DNA of 64,000 nucleotides. Origin: Palsa-1248 sp963737835 (lineage in GTDB: Bacteria > Gemmatimonadota > Gemmatimonadetes > Gemmatimonadales > Gemmatimonadaceae). The translations under genes were made by a program, and so were the position numbers. The DNA is taken from NCBI GenBank assembly GCA_963737835.1, contig CAVTUH010000001.1, positions 1,922,001-1,986,000 on the forward strand, in the 5' to 3' direction. The stretch's first letter is position 1. Each line of letters begins with the position of its first letter. Below, piece after piece: positions 7,361 to 16,850 of the stretch. The notes under the pieces were generated by a model, which did no database searches, was not told where the DNA came from, and saw nothing but the letters and a program-made list of their open reading frames with translations.

Positions 7361-8591
7361 CCGTGGTGGTCCGGGGCCGTATCTGCCGCAGTCCGGCGCC
7401 ACTGGCGTCCTCGATGCACCCGAGTCGCTGGAACAAACGCTCGCAGGCGAGCTCGAGGCCCTCACTCGGGCCGGCCTGCGGCGCGCGCTGCATCGTGTGC
7501 AGCGGCGGACCGGGTCTCGCGTCACCGTCGATGATCGGGCGGCGCTGGACTTCTCGTCCAACGACTATCTGGGACTCGCTTCCGATCCCCGCCTCGCGAG
7601 AGCGGCGGCGGCGGCGCTGAGCAGCGACGGGACGGGTGCTGCCGCCGCGCGCCTGACCAGCGGGAACCATCCACTTCACGAAGCCCTCGAGCTGGACCTC
7701 GCGCGGTTCACGCAAGCGGACGCCGCGCTGTTGTTCGGTAGCGGATACCTCGCCAATATCGGGACAATCCCGGCGCTCGTCGGACGCGGCGACGTGATCT
7801 ACAGCGATGCGCGCAATCACGCATCCCTCATCAATGCCTGCCGACTGTCACGGGCCGAGGTGCGTATCGTCGCCCACGCCGATCCCGCCGCGCTCGACGC
7901 CGCACTGGACGTGGACGGCACACGGTTCTCCCGTCGACTCATCGTGACCGAGGGCGTGTTTTCGATGGATGGGGATCGCGCGCCGCTCGATCGCATCGTT
8001 GGCATCGCCCGCCGGCATGCCAGCTGGATCTTCGTCGACGATGCGCACGGCACGGGCGTGCTGGGTCGCCACGGCCGCGGCAGCGCAGAGCACTGGGGGC
8101 TCGAGGGGCAGATCGACGTCGTGATGGGTACCCTGGGGAAAGCGTTCGGCGTGGCGGGCGCGTTCGTCAGCGGGTCTCGCACACTCGTCGAGTACCTGCT
8201 CAATCGCAGCCGCGCCTTCGTATTCACGACTGCCCTGCCGCCGGCCTTCGCCGCCGCCGCACTCGCGGCGCTGAGGATCGCGCGCTCCGAGCCCTGGCGC
8301 CGTGATCGGCTGCGCGCCGTCGCTCGACGGATTCGGCAGGGCGTCGCGGCGCGGGGCCGGCCCGCGCCCGGGGATCCGGATGGCCATGTCGTTCCGGTAC
8401 CCGTCGGTGATGCCGATACGGTAGTTCGCCTGGGCGCGGCGCTCAGGGATCGGGGCGTGCTGGTGGGCGCAGTGCGGCCGCCGACCGTCCCCGCCGGAAC
8501 CTCGCGCCTGCGCATTACGGCGAGCGCGGCCCACAGCGATGCCGACGTGGATACACTGCTCGACGCACTCGACCGGGTGCTGCCGTCCTGA
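7350..8591 (+). CDS. bioF: 8-amino-7-oxononanoate synthase BioF
   Basis: BioF, 413 residues, a PLP enzyme that condenses pimeloyl-thioester with alanine to make 8-amino-7-oxononanoate, the first ring-building precursor of biotin. The alpha-oxoamine synthase fold is clear from LDFSSNDYLGLASD, the glycine-rich loop, FVDDAHGTGVLGRHGRG and the PLP-lysine segment TLGKAFGVAGAFVSG (Lys264). The first 30 residues lie over the end of the kinase gene and are poorly conserved, so the true start could be slightly further in. A related enzyme such as KBL is less likely because bioA follows. Confidence 0.92.
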   Translation: MSTDRGGPGPYLPQSGATGVLDAPESLEQTLAGELEALTRAGLRRALHRVQRRTGSRVTVDDRAALDFSSNDYLGLASDPRLARAAAAALSSDGTGAAAARLTSGNHPLHEALELDLARFTQADAALLFGSGYLANIGTIPALVGRGDVIYSDARNHASLINACRLSRAEVRIVAHADPAALDAALDVDGTRFSRRLIVTEGVFSMDGDRAPLDRIVGIARRHASWIFVDDAHGTGVLGRHGRGSAEHWGLEGQIDVVMGTLGKAFGVAGAFVSGSRTLVEYLLNRSRAFVFTTALPPAFAAAALAALRIARSEPWRRDRLRAVARRIRQGVAARGRPAPGDPDGHVVPVPVGDADTVVRLGAALRDRGVLVGAVRPPTVPAGTSRLRITASAAHSDADVDTLLDALDRVLPS

Positions 8592-8648
8592 CACCCACGG
8601 AGTCCGCGCACGAAGCGTCGCGTCTCGCGGTGGACGCGTTCGCTCGAC

Positions 8649-10040
8649 GTGCCGCCAGCAGCGCCTGAACCGATCCTCCGCTTGCCCGTGCCACACCCGA
8701 TCTCGGCACTCGACGCAGCCCACGTCTGGCACCCGTACACACAGCACGGGCTCGTGCCGACCGCGGTGCCGATCGTCCGGGCCGCCGGCGCCGTGCTCTA
8801 CGACGAGCGAGAGCAACCGATCATCAATGCGATCTCGTCCTGGTGGGTCACCCTGCATGCGCACGCGCATCCGACCATCGCCGACGCCATTTCCGCGCAG
8901 GCACGCCAGCTCGAGCAGGTCGTCTTCGCCGGCTTCACGCACGAGCCGGCGGCGCGTCTGGCCGCCGAGCTCGCGCAACACCTGCCGTTGGGTCTCGAGC
9001 GGATGTTCTTCTCGGACGACGGATCGACCGCGGTCGAAGTGGCGCTCAAGATCGCACTGCAGTTCTGGCAACATCGCGGGGAACACCGCTCCCGCATCGC
9101 GACCCTCACGCACGCGTATCACGGCGACACCTTTGGCGCGATGAGCGTGAGCGCCTCGAGCGTCTTCACCGCGCCCTTCGCCGAACACCTGTTTCGCGTC
9201 CTCACGCTGCCGGCTCCGGAAGCCCTCTCCGGATGGCCAGGTTTGAGCTCACGGCCGCTGCGCGCGGGACCGCCGCCTGCCGACACCGTGCTCCTCAATG
9301 CGCTCGATCGAGCCCTCGACGATCAGTCCGATCCCATCGCTGCGGTGATCGTCGAGCCGTCGCTCCAGGGCGCCGGAGGCATGCGCATGTGGGACGCCGC
9401 GACGTTGCGAGCGATCCGCGACCGGACGGCGGAACGTGGCGTCCTGCTCATTGCCGATGAGGTCCTCACCGGCTTCGGGCGCACGGGACCGCTCTTCGCC
9501 TGTCAGAGTGCCGGCGTGCTGCCGGACATGATGTGCCTGTCGAAGGGGCTGACGGGTGGATTCATGCCCCTCGGCGTCACCGCGGTCCGAGAAGAGTTGT
9601 TCAATGCATTTCGGAGCCAGGATCGTCGCCAGACGCTCTTCCACGGGCATTCGTTCACTGCCAACCCGCTGGCGTGTGCGGCCGCACTGGCGAGCCTCTC
9701 TCTGCTGAATGACGACTGCACAGGACGACGCGCGGCGATCGCTGCTCAGCACCGCGCGGAGCTCGAGCACCTGTCATCGCACCCGTGGGTGCAGCGCCCG
9801 CGGGTCCGGGGCACGGTCGCGGCGTTCGACATCGTGCCGCCGGATGATGCGGTCGATCGCCACCACGACTATCTCGCGCCGATCGGCCAGCGCCTGAGCG
9901 CGTACGCGCTCGCCGCTGGCGTCCTGCTTCGACCGCTCGGCAATGTGGTGTATGTGCTGCCGCCGTACGCCATCACGCACGACCAGCTCGCGCACGTATA
10001 TGCCACCATCGGCGGCTTTCTCGAGGCGCCCGGGCCGTGA
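8649..10040 (+). CDS. bioA: Adenosylmethionine-8-amino-7-oxononanoate aminotransferase BioA
   Basis: BioA, 463 residues from a GTG, converts 8-amino-7-oxononanoate to 7,8-diaminononanoate. The N-terminal HVWHPYTQH signature, SSWWVTLHAHAHPTIADAI, the IADEVLTGFGRTG segment with the PLP-contacting Asp, and the Schiff-base Lys299 in MCLSKGLTGGFMPL all fit class-III aminotransferases of this type. It follows bioF after 57 bases, forming a minimal biotin pair; bioB and bioD are not in the window. Confidence 0.95.
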   Translation: MPPAAPEPILRLPVPHPISALDAAHVWHPYTQHGLVPTAVPIVRAAGAVLYDEREQPIINAISSWWVTLHAHAHPTIADAISAQARQLEQVVFAGFTHEPAARLAAELAQHLPLGLERMFFSDDGSTAVEVALKIALQFWQHRGEHRSRIATLTHAYHGDTFGAMSVSASSVFTAPFAEHLFRVLTLPAPEALSGWPGLSSRPLRAGPPPADTVLLNALDRALDDQSDPIAAVIVEPSLQGAGGMRMWDAATLRAIRDRTAERGVLLIADEVLTGFGRTGPLFACQSAGVLPDMMCLSKGLTGGFMPLGVTAVREELFNAFRSQDRRQTLFHGHSFTANPLACAAALASLSLLNDDCTGRRAAIAAQHRAELEHLSSHPWVQRPRVRGTVAAFDIVPPDDAVDRHHDYLAPIGQRLSAYALAAGVLLRPLGNVVYVLPPYAITHDQLAHVYATIGGFLEAPGP

Positions 10041-10060
10041 AGTCGTCGTCATTTCCGGAA

Positions 10061-10090
10061 TTGCGAATCCCGAATCCCGAGTCCCGTCCG
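10061..10090. repeat. Heptamer tract, GAATCCC type
   Basis: Three 7-mers in register, GAATCCC, GAATCCC and GAGTCCC (10065-10085), occupy the gap between bioA and pdxH. No strong hairpin core is visible here. A variant tract, CAATCCC and TAATCCC, lies after pdxH. Both belong to the pattern of sequence-diverse 7-bp tandem units in intergenic gaps of this window. Confidence 0.55.
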
Positions 10091-10167
10091 TTGCCGTTCC
10101 CTACCTGCCGCGATCGGATCATATTCCACCGGTGCCCGCTCGCGATGCCGGTCTTGGGTTGAGCCGC

Positions 10168-10833
10168 ATGGCTTCCGATCCCGCTCCGCCCGACGCACTG
10201 GCAGCGCTCCGTCGCGACTATGCCCATGCCACGCTGACGGAGCGGGATGTCGATCCCGATCCGATCCGCCAGTTCGAGCGGTGGTTTGCGGACGCGCAGG
10301 CGGCCGCCGTGCCAGACGTCAATGCCATGACGCTCGCCACGGCCGGAGCCAATGGGGCGCCGTCGGCGCGTGTCGTGCTGCTCAAGGGCGTGGATGCACG
10401 GGGGTTCGTGTTCTACACGGACTATCGAAGCCAGAAGGGCGTCGAGTTGTCGCACAACTCGCGCGCGGCCCTCGTCTTCTACTGGTCGCCGCTCGAGCGA
10501 CAGGTGCGCATCACGGGCACCGTCAGGCGCACCTCGACCGAGGAATCGGCCGCGTATTTTAGCAGCCGCCCGCTGTTGAGCCGGCTGAGTGCGACCGCAT
10601 CGCGGCAGTCGAGCGCGATCCCGGATCGTGCCTCGCTTGAAGCCCGTGTCGCCGAGCTCGCGCGCACGTACGGTGAGACGAACCCGCCCCCGCTCCCCTC
10701 GGACTGGGGCGGCTTCCGCGTATCACCGACCGCCGTCGAGTTCTGGCAAGGCCGCGCAAATCGCCTGCACGATCGGTTGCGGTACGTGCGGTCCGATTCC
10801 GGGGTGTGGACGATAGAGCGGTTGTCGCCTTAA
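10168..10833 (+). CDS. pdxH: Pyridoxamine 5'-phosphate oxidase PdxH
   Basis: PdxH, 221 residues from the ATG at 10168, an FMN enzyme that oxidises pyridoxamine or pyridoxine phosphate to PLP. Typical segments are NAMTLATAGANGAPSARVVL, LKGVDARGFVFYTDYRSQKG, WSPLERQVRITGTV, the C-terminal WGGFRVSPTAVEFWQGRANR and LHDRLRY. The open frame extends 75 codons upstream over the heptamer tract and lacks family similarity, so the later ATG is preferred. It follows two PLP-dependent biotin genes; shared regulation is possible but not shown. Confidence 0.95.
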   Translation: MASDPAPPDALAALRRDYAHATLTERDVDPDPIRQFERWFADAQAAAVPDVNAMTLATAGANGAPSARVVLLKGVDARGFVFYTDYRSQKGVELSHNSRAALVFYWSPLERQVRITGTVRRTSTEESAAYFSSRPLLSRLSATASRQSSAIPDRASLEARVAELARTYGETNPPPLPSDWGGFRVSPTAVEFWQGRANRLHDRLRYVRSDSGVWTIERLSP

Positions 10834-10835
10834 GG

Positions 10836-10882
10836 ACGGGATTTCGGAACGACCGCGACAACCCCCAATCCCTAATCCCTTC
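10836..10882. repeat. Degenerate heptamer tract between convergent genes
   Basis: In the 64-base gap between the ends of pdxH and rsgA, CAATCCC and TAATCCC (10866-10879) stand opposite a GGGATTTCGG word (10839-10848), a weak inverted pair. It looks like a decayed member of the heptamer-arm family and may act as a terminator for both genes. The hairpin is poor. Confidence 0.4.
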
Positions 10883-10897
10883 CACGCCAGCGCTTCC

Positions 10898-11917
10898 TCA
10901 TCCCTCCTCTCTCAACGTCACATAGCTATCCCACCGCTCAGCGCTCACGCCGCCCTGCGTGACTGCTTCGCGCACCGCGCATCCAGGCTCGACAATGTGG
11001 GTGCAATCGGCGAAGCGGCATTGACCAATGTAGGGGCCGAACTCGGGGAAGCAACGATCAAGCGTGGCGAACGAGAATCCCCACAAGCCGACTTCCCGAA
11101 GCCCCGGGGTGTCCACAACGTAGCCGCCGTCGGGCAATGGATGTGCGAACGCACCGACGGTCGTGTGCCGTCCCTTGTTCACGGACGCGCTGATCGCGCC
11201 GACACGCAGGTTGAGTCCTGGATAGAGTGCGTTGAGCAGCGAAGACTTGCCGACACCCGATGGCCCAGTCACCACGCTGGTACGACCGGCGAGTGATTCG
11301 TGGAGGGCCTCCAAGCCAGTCCCCGTCCGCACGCTCGTGAGATGCACGGGATACCCGGCGCGCTCGTAGTCAGCGATGCGCTCGCGGACCAACACAGGGT
11401 CGACGAGGTCGACCTTGTTCACCACGATGCGCGCGGCCAGCTCGCTCGCCTCCGCGATCACCAGGAACCGGTCGATCATCCGCCGGTGTGGTTCCGGGTT
11501 GGCCGCGGCGAATACGACCAAGACCTGGTCGAGGTTGGCCGCGATAATGCGCTCGCCACGCCGCCCACCCGGCACGCGCCGAGCGAGCGCCGAGCGCCTC
11601 GGCAGGATCTCCTCGATCGTCCGCTGGCCAGTACGCGCATCGAGGGCGACGACCACGTCGTCCCCTACCGCGAGCTTGAGCGCATTTTCCTGCTTGAGAC
11701 GCCCCCGCAAGACGGCATCGTACACCTCGCCTCCGTCCGCACGCACGACCCATACACCGCCCGTGCCCCGGAGCACGACCGCTCGAACGGCGTCGACCGG
11801 CAGTGGCGACGCGCCGGCTCCGCGGTTACGGGGCGTGGTGGAAGGGCTCCGTGTCAGACGGCGCCCTCGACTCGGCCGACGCGATCCAACACGCGCTTCA
11901 CCTCCGCGAGTGACCAC
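10898..11917 (-). CDS. rsgA: Ribosome small-subunit-dependent GTPase A
   Basis: RsgA, a circularly permuted GTPase that checks late maturation of the 30S subunit. Domains in order are an N-terminal OB fold (about 45-110), the permuted G domain with VNKVD (G4) before the P-loop GPSGVGKSSLLNAL (G1), then VDTPGLREVGLW (G3), and a C-terminal zinc domain with CRFADCTHIVEPGCAV. The given GTG start yields 339 residues but its first 40 are Arg/Pro-rich and 64 bases overlap the upstream small gene. A start around residue 40-47 is therefore also plausible. Assignment is certain; the start is not. Confidence 0.92.
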   Translation of the reverse strand: MVTRGGEARVGSRRPSRGRRLTRSPSTTPRNRGAGASPLPVDAVRAVVLRGTGGVWVVRADGGEVYDAVLRGRLKQENALKLAVGDDVVVALDARTGQRTIEEILPRRSALARRVPGGRRGERIIAANLDQVLVVFAAANPEPHRRMIDRFLVIAEASELAARIVVNKVDLVDPVLVRERIADYERAGYPVHLTSVRTGTGLEALHESLAGRTSVVTGPSGVGKSSLLNALYPGLNLRVGAISASVNKGRHTTVGAFAHPLPDGGYVVDTPGLREVGLWGFSFATLDRCFPEFGPYIGQCRFADCTHIVEPGCAVREAVTQGGVSAERWDSYVTLREEG

Positions 11918-12201
11918 GCTCCGAGCTGCGTGCGAGCCTCGTCCGCCGTTCGCGCGCGGACCAGGAAGTCCGATTCCACGTGACCCGCGAGAGCGGGTTG
12001 GCCGCTGCTCCAGCGGACGAAGAAGAGATACGCGCCCCAGGGCGCGCCGGGTTGACCGGTTTCATCGACGAGCACCTCCACGCTGTACGAGGTGCCATCG
12101 GGTCCCGCGAGCGCAGCCGGGCGCCCATGCACGGCCGCATACCCGCCGACGGTGGTCTCGTCGCCGCGCGTGTAGTCGGGCGGGATGTGTTGCCCGTTCA
12201 C
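11854..12201 (-). CDS. Hypothetical protein
   Basis: About 115 residues from the GTG at 12201. I do not recognise a family. The second half is regular: a beta-rich segment SYSVEVLVDETGQPGAPWGA, YLFFVRWSSGQPALAGHVES and DFLVRARTADEARTQL, ending in a helix AEVKRVLDRV. The open frame reaches upstream across the proline dehydrogenase gene in an antisense-like Arg-rich reading that is not credible. The gene lies between proline dehydrogenase and rsgA on the same strand and overlaps rsgA. Its amino-acid composition is that of a real soluble protein. Confidence 0.6.
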   Translation of the reverse strand: MNGQHIPPDYTRGDETTVGGYAAVHGRPAALAGPDGTSYSVEVLVDETGQPGAPWGAYLFFVRWSSGQPALAGHVESDFLVRARTADEARTQLGAWSLAEVKRVLDRVGRVEGAV

Positions 12202-12266
12202 CCGGCCCGCCGGCCATCGCGCGCGAGACACAGGCGCGCAGATCGCATCAAATGGTCCCGATCTCG

Positions 12267-13205
12267 TCAAGCATGGTTCCGTCGCATCGCTTCCCGGACG
12301 ACGTTTCCTGCAATGAAGACCACATTCGCGGGCCGCTCGGCCAATCGACGCATCAGATAAGGGTACCACTGCGTGCCGAAAGGAACATAGACCCGGACCC
12401 GATACCCGTCCCGGACAAGCGCGCTCTGCAGGTCCCGCCGCACGCCGTAGAGCATTTGAAACTCGAATCGACGGACCGCGATCCCCTCGGCCGTCGCAAA
12501 TTGCTTTGCCACACGGATCAGCCTTTCGTCGTGCGTGGCGATGCCGGGGTAGTTCCCCTCGCGCATCAGCTGCCGCATGCAGCGATCGTAATTGGCATCG
12601 ACGTCGCGCTTGGCGGGGAAGGCCACGGTTGACGATTCGTTGTATGCGCCCTTGCAAATGCGCACGCGGGCTCGCGCGGCGATCGCACGTTTGACGTCGG
12701 CGTCCGTCCGGTAGAGGTAGCTTTGCAACACGATACCCACGTGCTCCGGATACGCAGGGTAGAACCGATCGTAGAAGAGGCGGAGCGTGCGGTCGGTGTA
12801 GGCGCTGGATTCCATGTCCAACCGCACGAACGTCCGGTAGTCCCGCGCCCGCGCGAGTACTTCGTGGACGATCGTGACGCAGAGATCTTCGGAGACATCC
12901 AGGCCCATGGCCGTCAGCTTGACTGACACGTTCGCGTCGAGACCCCGCTCGTGAATGCGATCGAGCAGGTGGAGGTACTCACGACCCGCCGCGCGCGCCT
13001 CGTCTTCCGAGTGCACACTCTCGCCCAACACGTCGAGTGACGCGCTGACACCCTTGCGGTTGAGCTCGACCACTGCATCGAGCGCCTGCTCCAGGGATTC
13101 GCCTGCGACAAAGCGGTCGGCAAATCGCTTCGCCAGACGGTTGTGGCGGACGAAGCGAGCGACCTGCGGTTGACTCGAGAGATAGAGCAGCGTCTGGCGG
13201 AGCAT
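12267..13205 (-). CDS. Proline dehydrogenase
   Basis: A stand-alone proline dehydrogenase of 312 residues, an FAD-dependent TIM-barrel enzyme that oxidises proline to pyrroline-5-carboxylate. Visible signatures are VSVKLTAMGLDVSEDL, FVRLDMESSAYTDRTLRLF, the VRICKGAYNESSTVAF strand, and near the end GIATHDERLI, FEFQMLYGVRRDLQ and RVYVPFGTQWYPYLMRRLAE. The second enzyme of the pathway, pyrroline-5-carboxylate dehydrogenase, is not nearby. It lies downstream of the fatty-acid oxidation genes, 23 bases after fadJ, and could share their transcript. Confidence 0.93.
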   Translation of the reverse strand: MLRQTLLYLSSQPQVARFVRHNRLAKRFADRFVAGESLEQALDAVVELNRKGVSASLDVLGESVHSEDEARAAGREYLHLLDRIHERGLDANVSVKLTAMGLDVSEDLCVTIVHEVLARARDYRTFVRLDMESSAYTDRTLRLFYDRFYPAYPEHVGIVLQSYLYRTDADVKRAIAARARVRICKGAYNESSTVAFPAKRDVDANYDRCMRQLMREGNYPGIATHDERLIRVAKQFATAEGIAVRRFEFQMLYGVRRDLQSALVRDGYRVRVYVPFGTQWYPYLMRRLAERPANVVFIAGNVVREAMRRNHA

Positions 13206-13227
13206 GCTTTAGCGGGCGTTCCGCACG

Positions 13228-15373
13228 TCATCCCGGATAAAAGCGGGCATTCTTGCGCGCGAGGTCCAGCAGAGAATCAGCCGGTTGGAATCGCGGCGGG
13301 AATCGATCATTCAGCTCCTCGAGTTGTCGCACTACTTCGGCCGCGCCGAGCGTGTCTGCATGTCGGAACGGCCCACCGCGAAACGGGGGGAATCCGATCC
13401 CGAACACCGCGCCGACGTCACCGTCGCGCGGCGCCCGCAGGACGCCCTCCTCCAGGCATCGCGCCGCCTCGTTCACCATCGCCAGCACGGCGCGCCGTTG
13501 AATCTCCTCGTCAGTGATCGTGCTTCGCTGGGCGCCCGTCGGCAGCAACGTGTAGACGCTTGGATCGACCCCCTGTTTCTTCCCGCCATCCGAGTAGAGG
13601 TAAAATCCCTTCCGGCCCTTTCGCCCCGTCCGGCCGGCGGCGACCACGCGCTGGAGCGAGAGCGACGGCGCCATTCGTGGGCCGTAGGCGTCGGACAGGA
13701 TCGCCCCCGACTTGCCGGCGATGTCGATCCCCACTTCGTCGATCAGGGTGATCGGCCCCACAGGGAAGCCAAACGCCACGAGCGCGCGGTCGATCGCGTC
13801 GATCGGCGCCCCCTCATCCAGCATCTTGCCGGCTTCGTTCAGGTACGGCGCCAGGATGCGGTTGGCGTAGAAGCCCGGGCTATCCCGCACGATGATCACC
13901 GTCTTGCCCAGCCGCATGCCAAACGCTACGGCCGTCGACGTCACCTGCGGGTCCGTCCGGTCGGTGACGATCACCTCGAGCAACGGCATCTTGGGCACCG
14001 GCGAGAAGAAGTGCATGCCCAGGACGCGCGTGGCATCTCGCGATGCTTCGGCGATCCGGGCGATCGGAATCGTGCTCGTGTTCGAGGCAACGATGGCGCG
14101 AGGTGGCAGTGCCGCTTCTACCTCACGCACCACGGCCTGCTTGACCGCCAGGTCCTCGAACACGGCCTCGATGACCAGCGGCACGTTCCCGAATCCCGTA
14201 TACGTGCTCGTTCCGGATACGAGCGACATCTCGGTCATCGAACTCCTGTCGTGTGATCTGTCGCTTGACCAGCCGCTCGCGCAGGACGTCGCGGACCGAC
14301 GCCAGCCCTTTCAGGACACGCCCATTGTCGACGTCCTTGAAGCGCACGACGATACCCCGCTGAGCCGAAACGGCCGCAATGCCGGCGCCCATGAAGCCGG
14401 TGCCGAGGACTGCGATCTTGCTGACTGGCGTCGGTCGCGGCAGCGCACTCGCATCCTTCTTGAGCGCGTTCGACGCGAGAAAGAGGAAGATGAGCTGCTT
14501 GGCGACATCGGTCGTTGCGACCTGCCCGAAGAGCCGAGCTTCGGTTTCGAGCCCGCGCGTGCGACTGCCGGAGTAGCCGGCTTGCACTGCCTCGAGGGCC
14601 GCCAGCGGTGCCGGATAGTGGCCATGCGTGCGCGCGAGGGTCTGTTCGCGGGCCTGTCGCAGCACAACCGCTCGGCCTACGGGATTCTCGTCGAGCAGGA
14701 ACCGCTGTGCCGCACCTCGGGAACGGCCCGGCCCGTGCTGGGGCATCTTGCGTCGGCCGCCGACCTCTGCTAGCTCACGCGCGCGACTCGCGGCGATGTC
14801 TCGTAAAATCGCCGGATGCACAACTTCGTCGACGACTCCGGTCTGCAACGCGCGCCGTGCCCGAACGTTCTTGCCCGTCAGGATCATGTCGAGCGCGGCA
14901 CGCAACCCGATGAGGCGCGGGAGTCGCTGCGTGCCACCGGCGCCCGGGATCAAACCGAGCTGGACCTCCGGCAACGCCAGGACGGTCGATGTGCGTTCGG
15001 TCGCAATGCGATAGGCGCATGCGAGAGCGAGCTCCAGGCCGCCACCGAGGCACGCGCCGTTGATCGCCGCGACCAGCGGCGTGCGCAATCGCTCGACGCG
15101 ATCCAACAACGCGTGACCTGTTTGACTGAGACGCTGGGCGTCGGCTGCCGTCGGCAGGGCGGCCAGTTCTTCGACGTCGGCGCCGGCAATCCACACATCC
15201 GGCTTGCCGCTGAGCAACACCGCCGCACGCACGCTCGTGTCATGCTCGAGCCGCTCGAGCACGGCCTCGAATTCGTCCCGAACGGCGCGCGTCAGAGTGT
15301 TCACGCTCATATCGGGAAGATCGAACGTCACGAACGCGACCTGATCGCGCACCTCGACCGAGAGTGCGGGCAT
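13228..15373 (-). CDS. fadJ: Fatty-acid oxidation complex alpha subunit FadJ, one-base frameshift
   Basis: A bifunctional enoyl-CoA hydratase/3-hydroxyacyl-CoA dehydrogenase of about 715 residues, read in two frames. The N-terminal crotonase domain starts at the ATG at 15373 and shows INGACLGGGLELALACAY and ALPEVQLGLIPGAGGTQRLP. The NAD domain begins with IAVLGTGFMGAGIAAVSAQR. Near 14230 one extra base breaks the frame: before it the protein reads LVKRQITRQEFDD, after it MSLVSGTSTYTGFGNVPLVI. The C-terminus continues normally (NRILAPYLNEAGKMLDEG, FGIGFPPFRGGPF). Both halves are well conserved, so a sequencing indel is likelier than a decayed gene. The start overlaps the stop of fadI by 1 base (TGA/ATG). 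Confidence 0.88.
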
Positions 15374-16668
15374 CAGATTCGCTCGACGACCATCGCGTGG
15401 CCCAGGCCGCCGGCCGCGCACACCGTCAGGAGACCAAACTGACCCCGGCGTCGGGCGAGCTCGTGGCAGAGCGTGGTCAGGATGCGCGCCCCGGTCGCGC
15501 CGAAGGGGTGACCGATCGCGATCGAGCCGCCCATGACGTTGAGGCGGGTGCGATCGACCTCTCCGAGTGGCGCGGAGAGGCCGGCTCGCTCTGCCCACTG
15601 CTGCGACTCGAAGCCGCGCAAATTGGAGAGCACCTGCGCGGCAAACGCTTCGTGCATCTCGATGAGATCCATGTCCTTGAGCGTCAGCCCCGCGCGGCGG
15701 AGTGCCACGGGTGCCGCGAGCACGGGCGCCTGCAAGAGCTGCTCGCCGGGATCGAGCGCCGCATATGCATAGGACCGGATGACGGCGAGCGGCGCATATC
15801 CCAGCGCCCGGGCGCGCGACTCGCTCATGAGCAGCACCGCACCACCGCCGTCGGTGAGCGGTGACGAATTCCCCGCCGTCACCGTGCCATAGGTGCGATC
15901 GAATACGGGTGCGAGCGCAGCGAGCTGGTCGTAGCTCGTTTGGTCACGAATGCCGTTGTCGCTCGTGACGACCGTCTCGTAGCGTGGCGACACATACGTC
16001 GGTGCGATTTCAGCCGTCAGTCGGCCGTCCGCCGTCCCCGCCGCAGCCAGCCGATGCGAACGCAGCGCGAACTGATCCTGTTCATCGCGCGGAATGTGAT
16101 TGATCTTCGCCATTTTCTCGGCGGACTGGCCCATCGTCTCGCCCGTCGACGGCTCGGCGATCGCGGGCGCGATCGGTCGTAGATCCTTGGGTCGCACGCG
16201 GGAGAACGCGCCGAGGCGTTGTGGCAGTGTCTTCGCGCGATTGGCAGCCATCAAGGCGTCGGCGAAGCCCCGGGCGTGGAGAATCGGGATATTGGATAGC
16301 GACTCGGCCCCGCCGGCGATCACGACGTCGGCCTGTCCGAGGGCGATCTGGTCCGCCGCGTCGGTAATCGCTTGGTTCGCGGACGCGCAGGCGCGACTCA
16401 CCGAGTAGGCCTGGACGCCTTTTGGCAGTAGCGGCATCAGCGCGATCTCACGCGCGATGTTGGGTGCGAGCACCGACGGGATGACCGTGCCAAACACCAC
16501 GGCTTCGAGCTGCGCCGGATCGAGGTTCGTCCGTTCGATCAGCTCCGACACGCACGCGCGCCCGAGGTCGATCGCCGACATCGACTTGAGCACCGTGCCC
16601 GCCTTCGCAAATGGCGTGCGCAGGCCGGCAATGACCACCACGCGACGACCATCTCCGAACGTGGGCAT
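15373..16668 (-). CDS. fadI: Acetyl-CoA acyltransferase (thiolase) FadI
   Basis: A 431-residue thiolase, beta subunit of the fatty-acid oxidation complex. The acyl-accepting cysteine lies in VSRACASANQAI; the catalytic His is in LIEMHEAFAAQVL and in GGSIAIGHPFGATGAR, and the second cysteine in TVCAAGGLGHAMV. Together with fadJ it carries out the last three steps of beta-oxidation, releasing acetyl-CoA. fadJ follows with overlapping stop and start codons. The FadI rather than FadA assignment rests on length and on the paired FadJ-like subunit. Confidence 0.92.
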   Translation of the reverse strand: MPTFGDGRRVVVIAGLRTPFAKAGTVLKSMSAIDLGRACVSELIERTNLDPAQLEAVVFGTVIPSVLAPNIAREIALMPLLPKGVQAYSVSRACASANQAITDAADQIALGQADVVIAGGAESLSNIPILHARGFADALMAANRAKTLPQRLGAFSRVRPKDLRPIAPAIAEPSTGETMGQSAEKMAKINHIPRDEQDQFALRSHRLAAAGTADGRLTAEIAPTYVSPRYETVVTSDNGIRDQTSYDQLAALAPVFDRTYGTVTAGNSSPLTDGGGAVLLMSESRARALGYAPLAVIRSYAYAALDPGEQLLQAPVLAAPVALRRAGLTLKDMDLIEMHEAFAAQVLSNLRGFESQQWAERAGLSAPLGEVDRTRLNVMGGSIAIGHPFGATGARILTTLCHELARRRGQFGLLTVCAAGGLGHAMVVERI

Positions 16669-16697
16669 GACCGGAAGCTACGGCCGCTGGCGCGGTC

Positions 16698-16850
16698 GAG
16701 AAAGTAGACCACGCCGCGCTAAGGCGCCCCAGAGAGTACCACTTCCGAAAATAGAAAGTCGACAAAGGTCAAAACAGTGCCGGAAGGGTGCCGTCGCGTC
16801 TACTTTCTACTCTCTGTGGGTCCACTTTCTCGGCCGCGCAGCGGCCGCTT
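16698..16850. repeat. Inverted heptamer tract, TCTACTT/GAAAGTA type
   Basis: Right part: TCTACTT, TCTACTC and TCTGTGG in register (16799-16819), followed by a CGGCCGC...GCGGCCG palindrome (16834-16850). Left part has inverted words: GAAAGTA (16701), GAGAGTACCAC (about 16731), AGAAAGTCGAC (about 16753). The tract lies between the divergent fadI and glpD genes and resembles the element near 1940. The longest glpD reading frame runs through it and would encode a low-complexity leader, so translation probably starts later. Confidence 0.55.

Noticed and set aside
5828..7561. 577-codon leftward open frame antisense to the hybrid kinase
   Set aside because: Antisense shadow of a well-conserved gene; low-complexity Arg/His/Ala product with no family.
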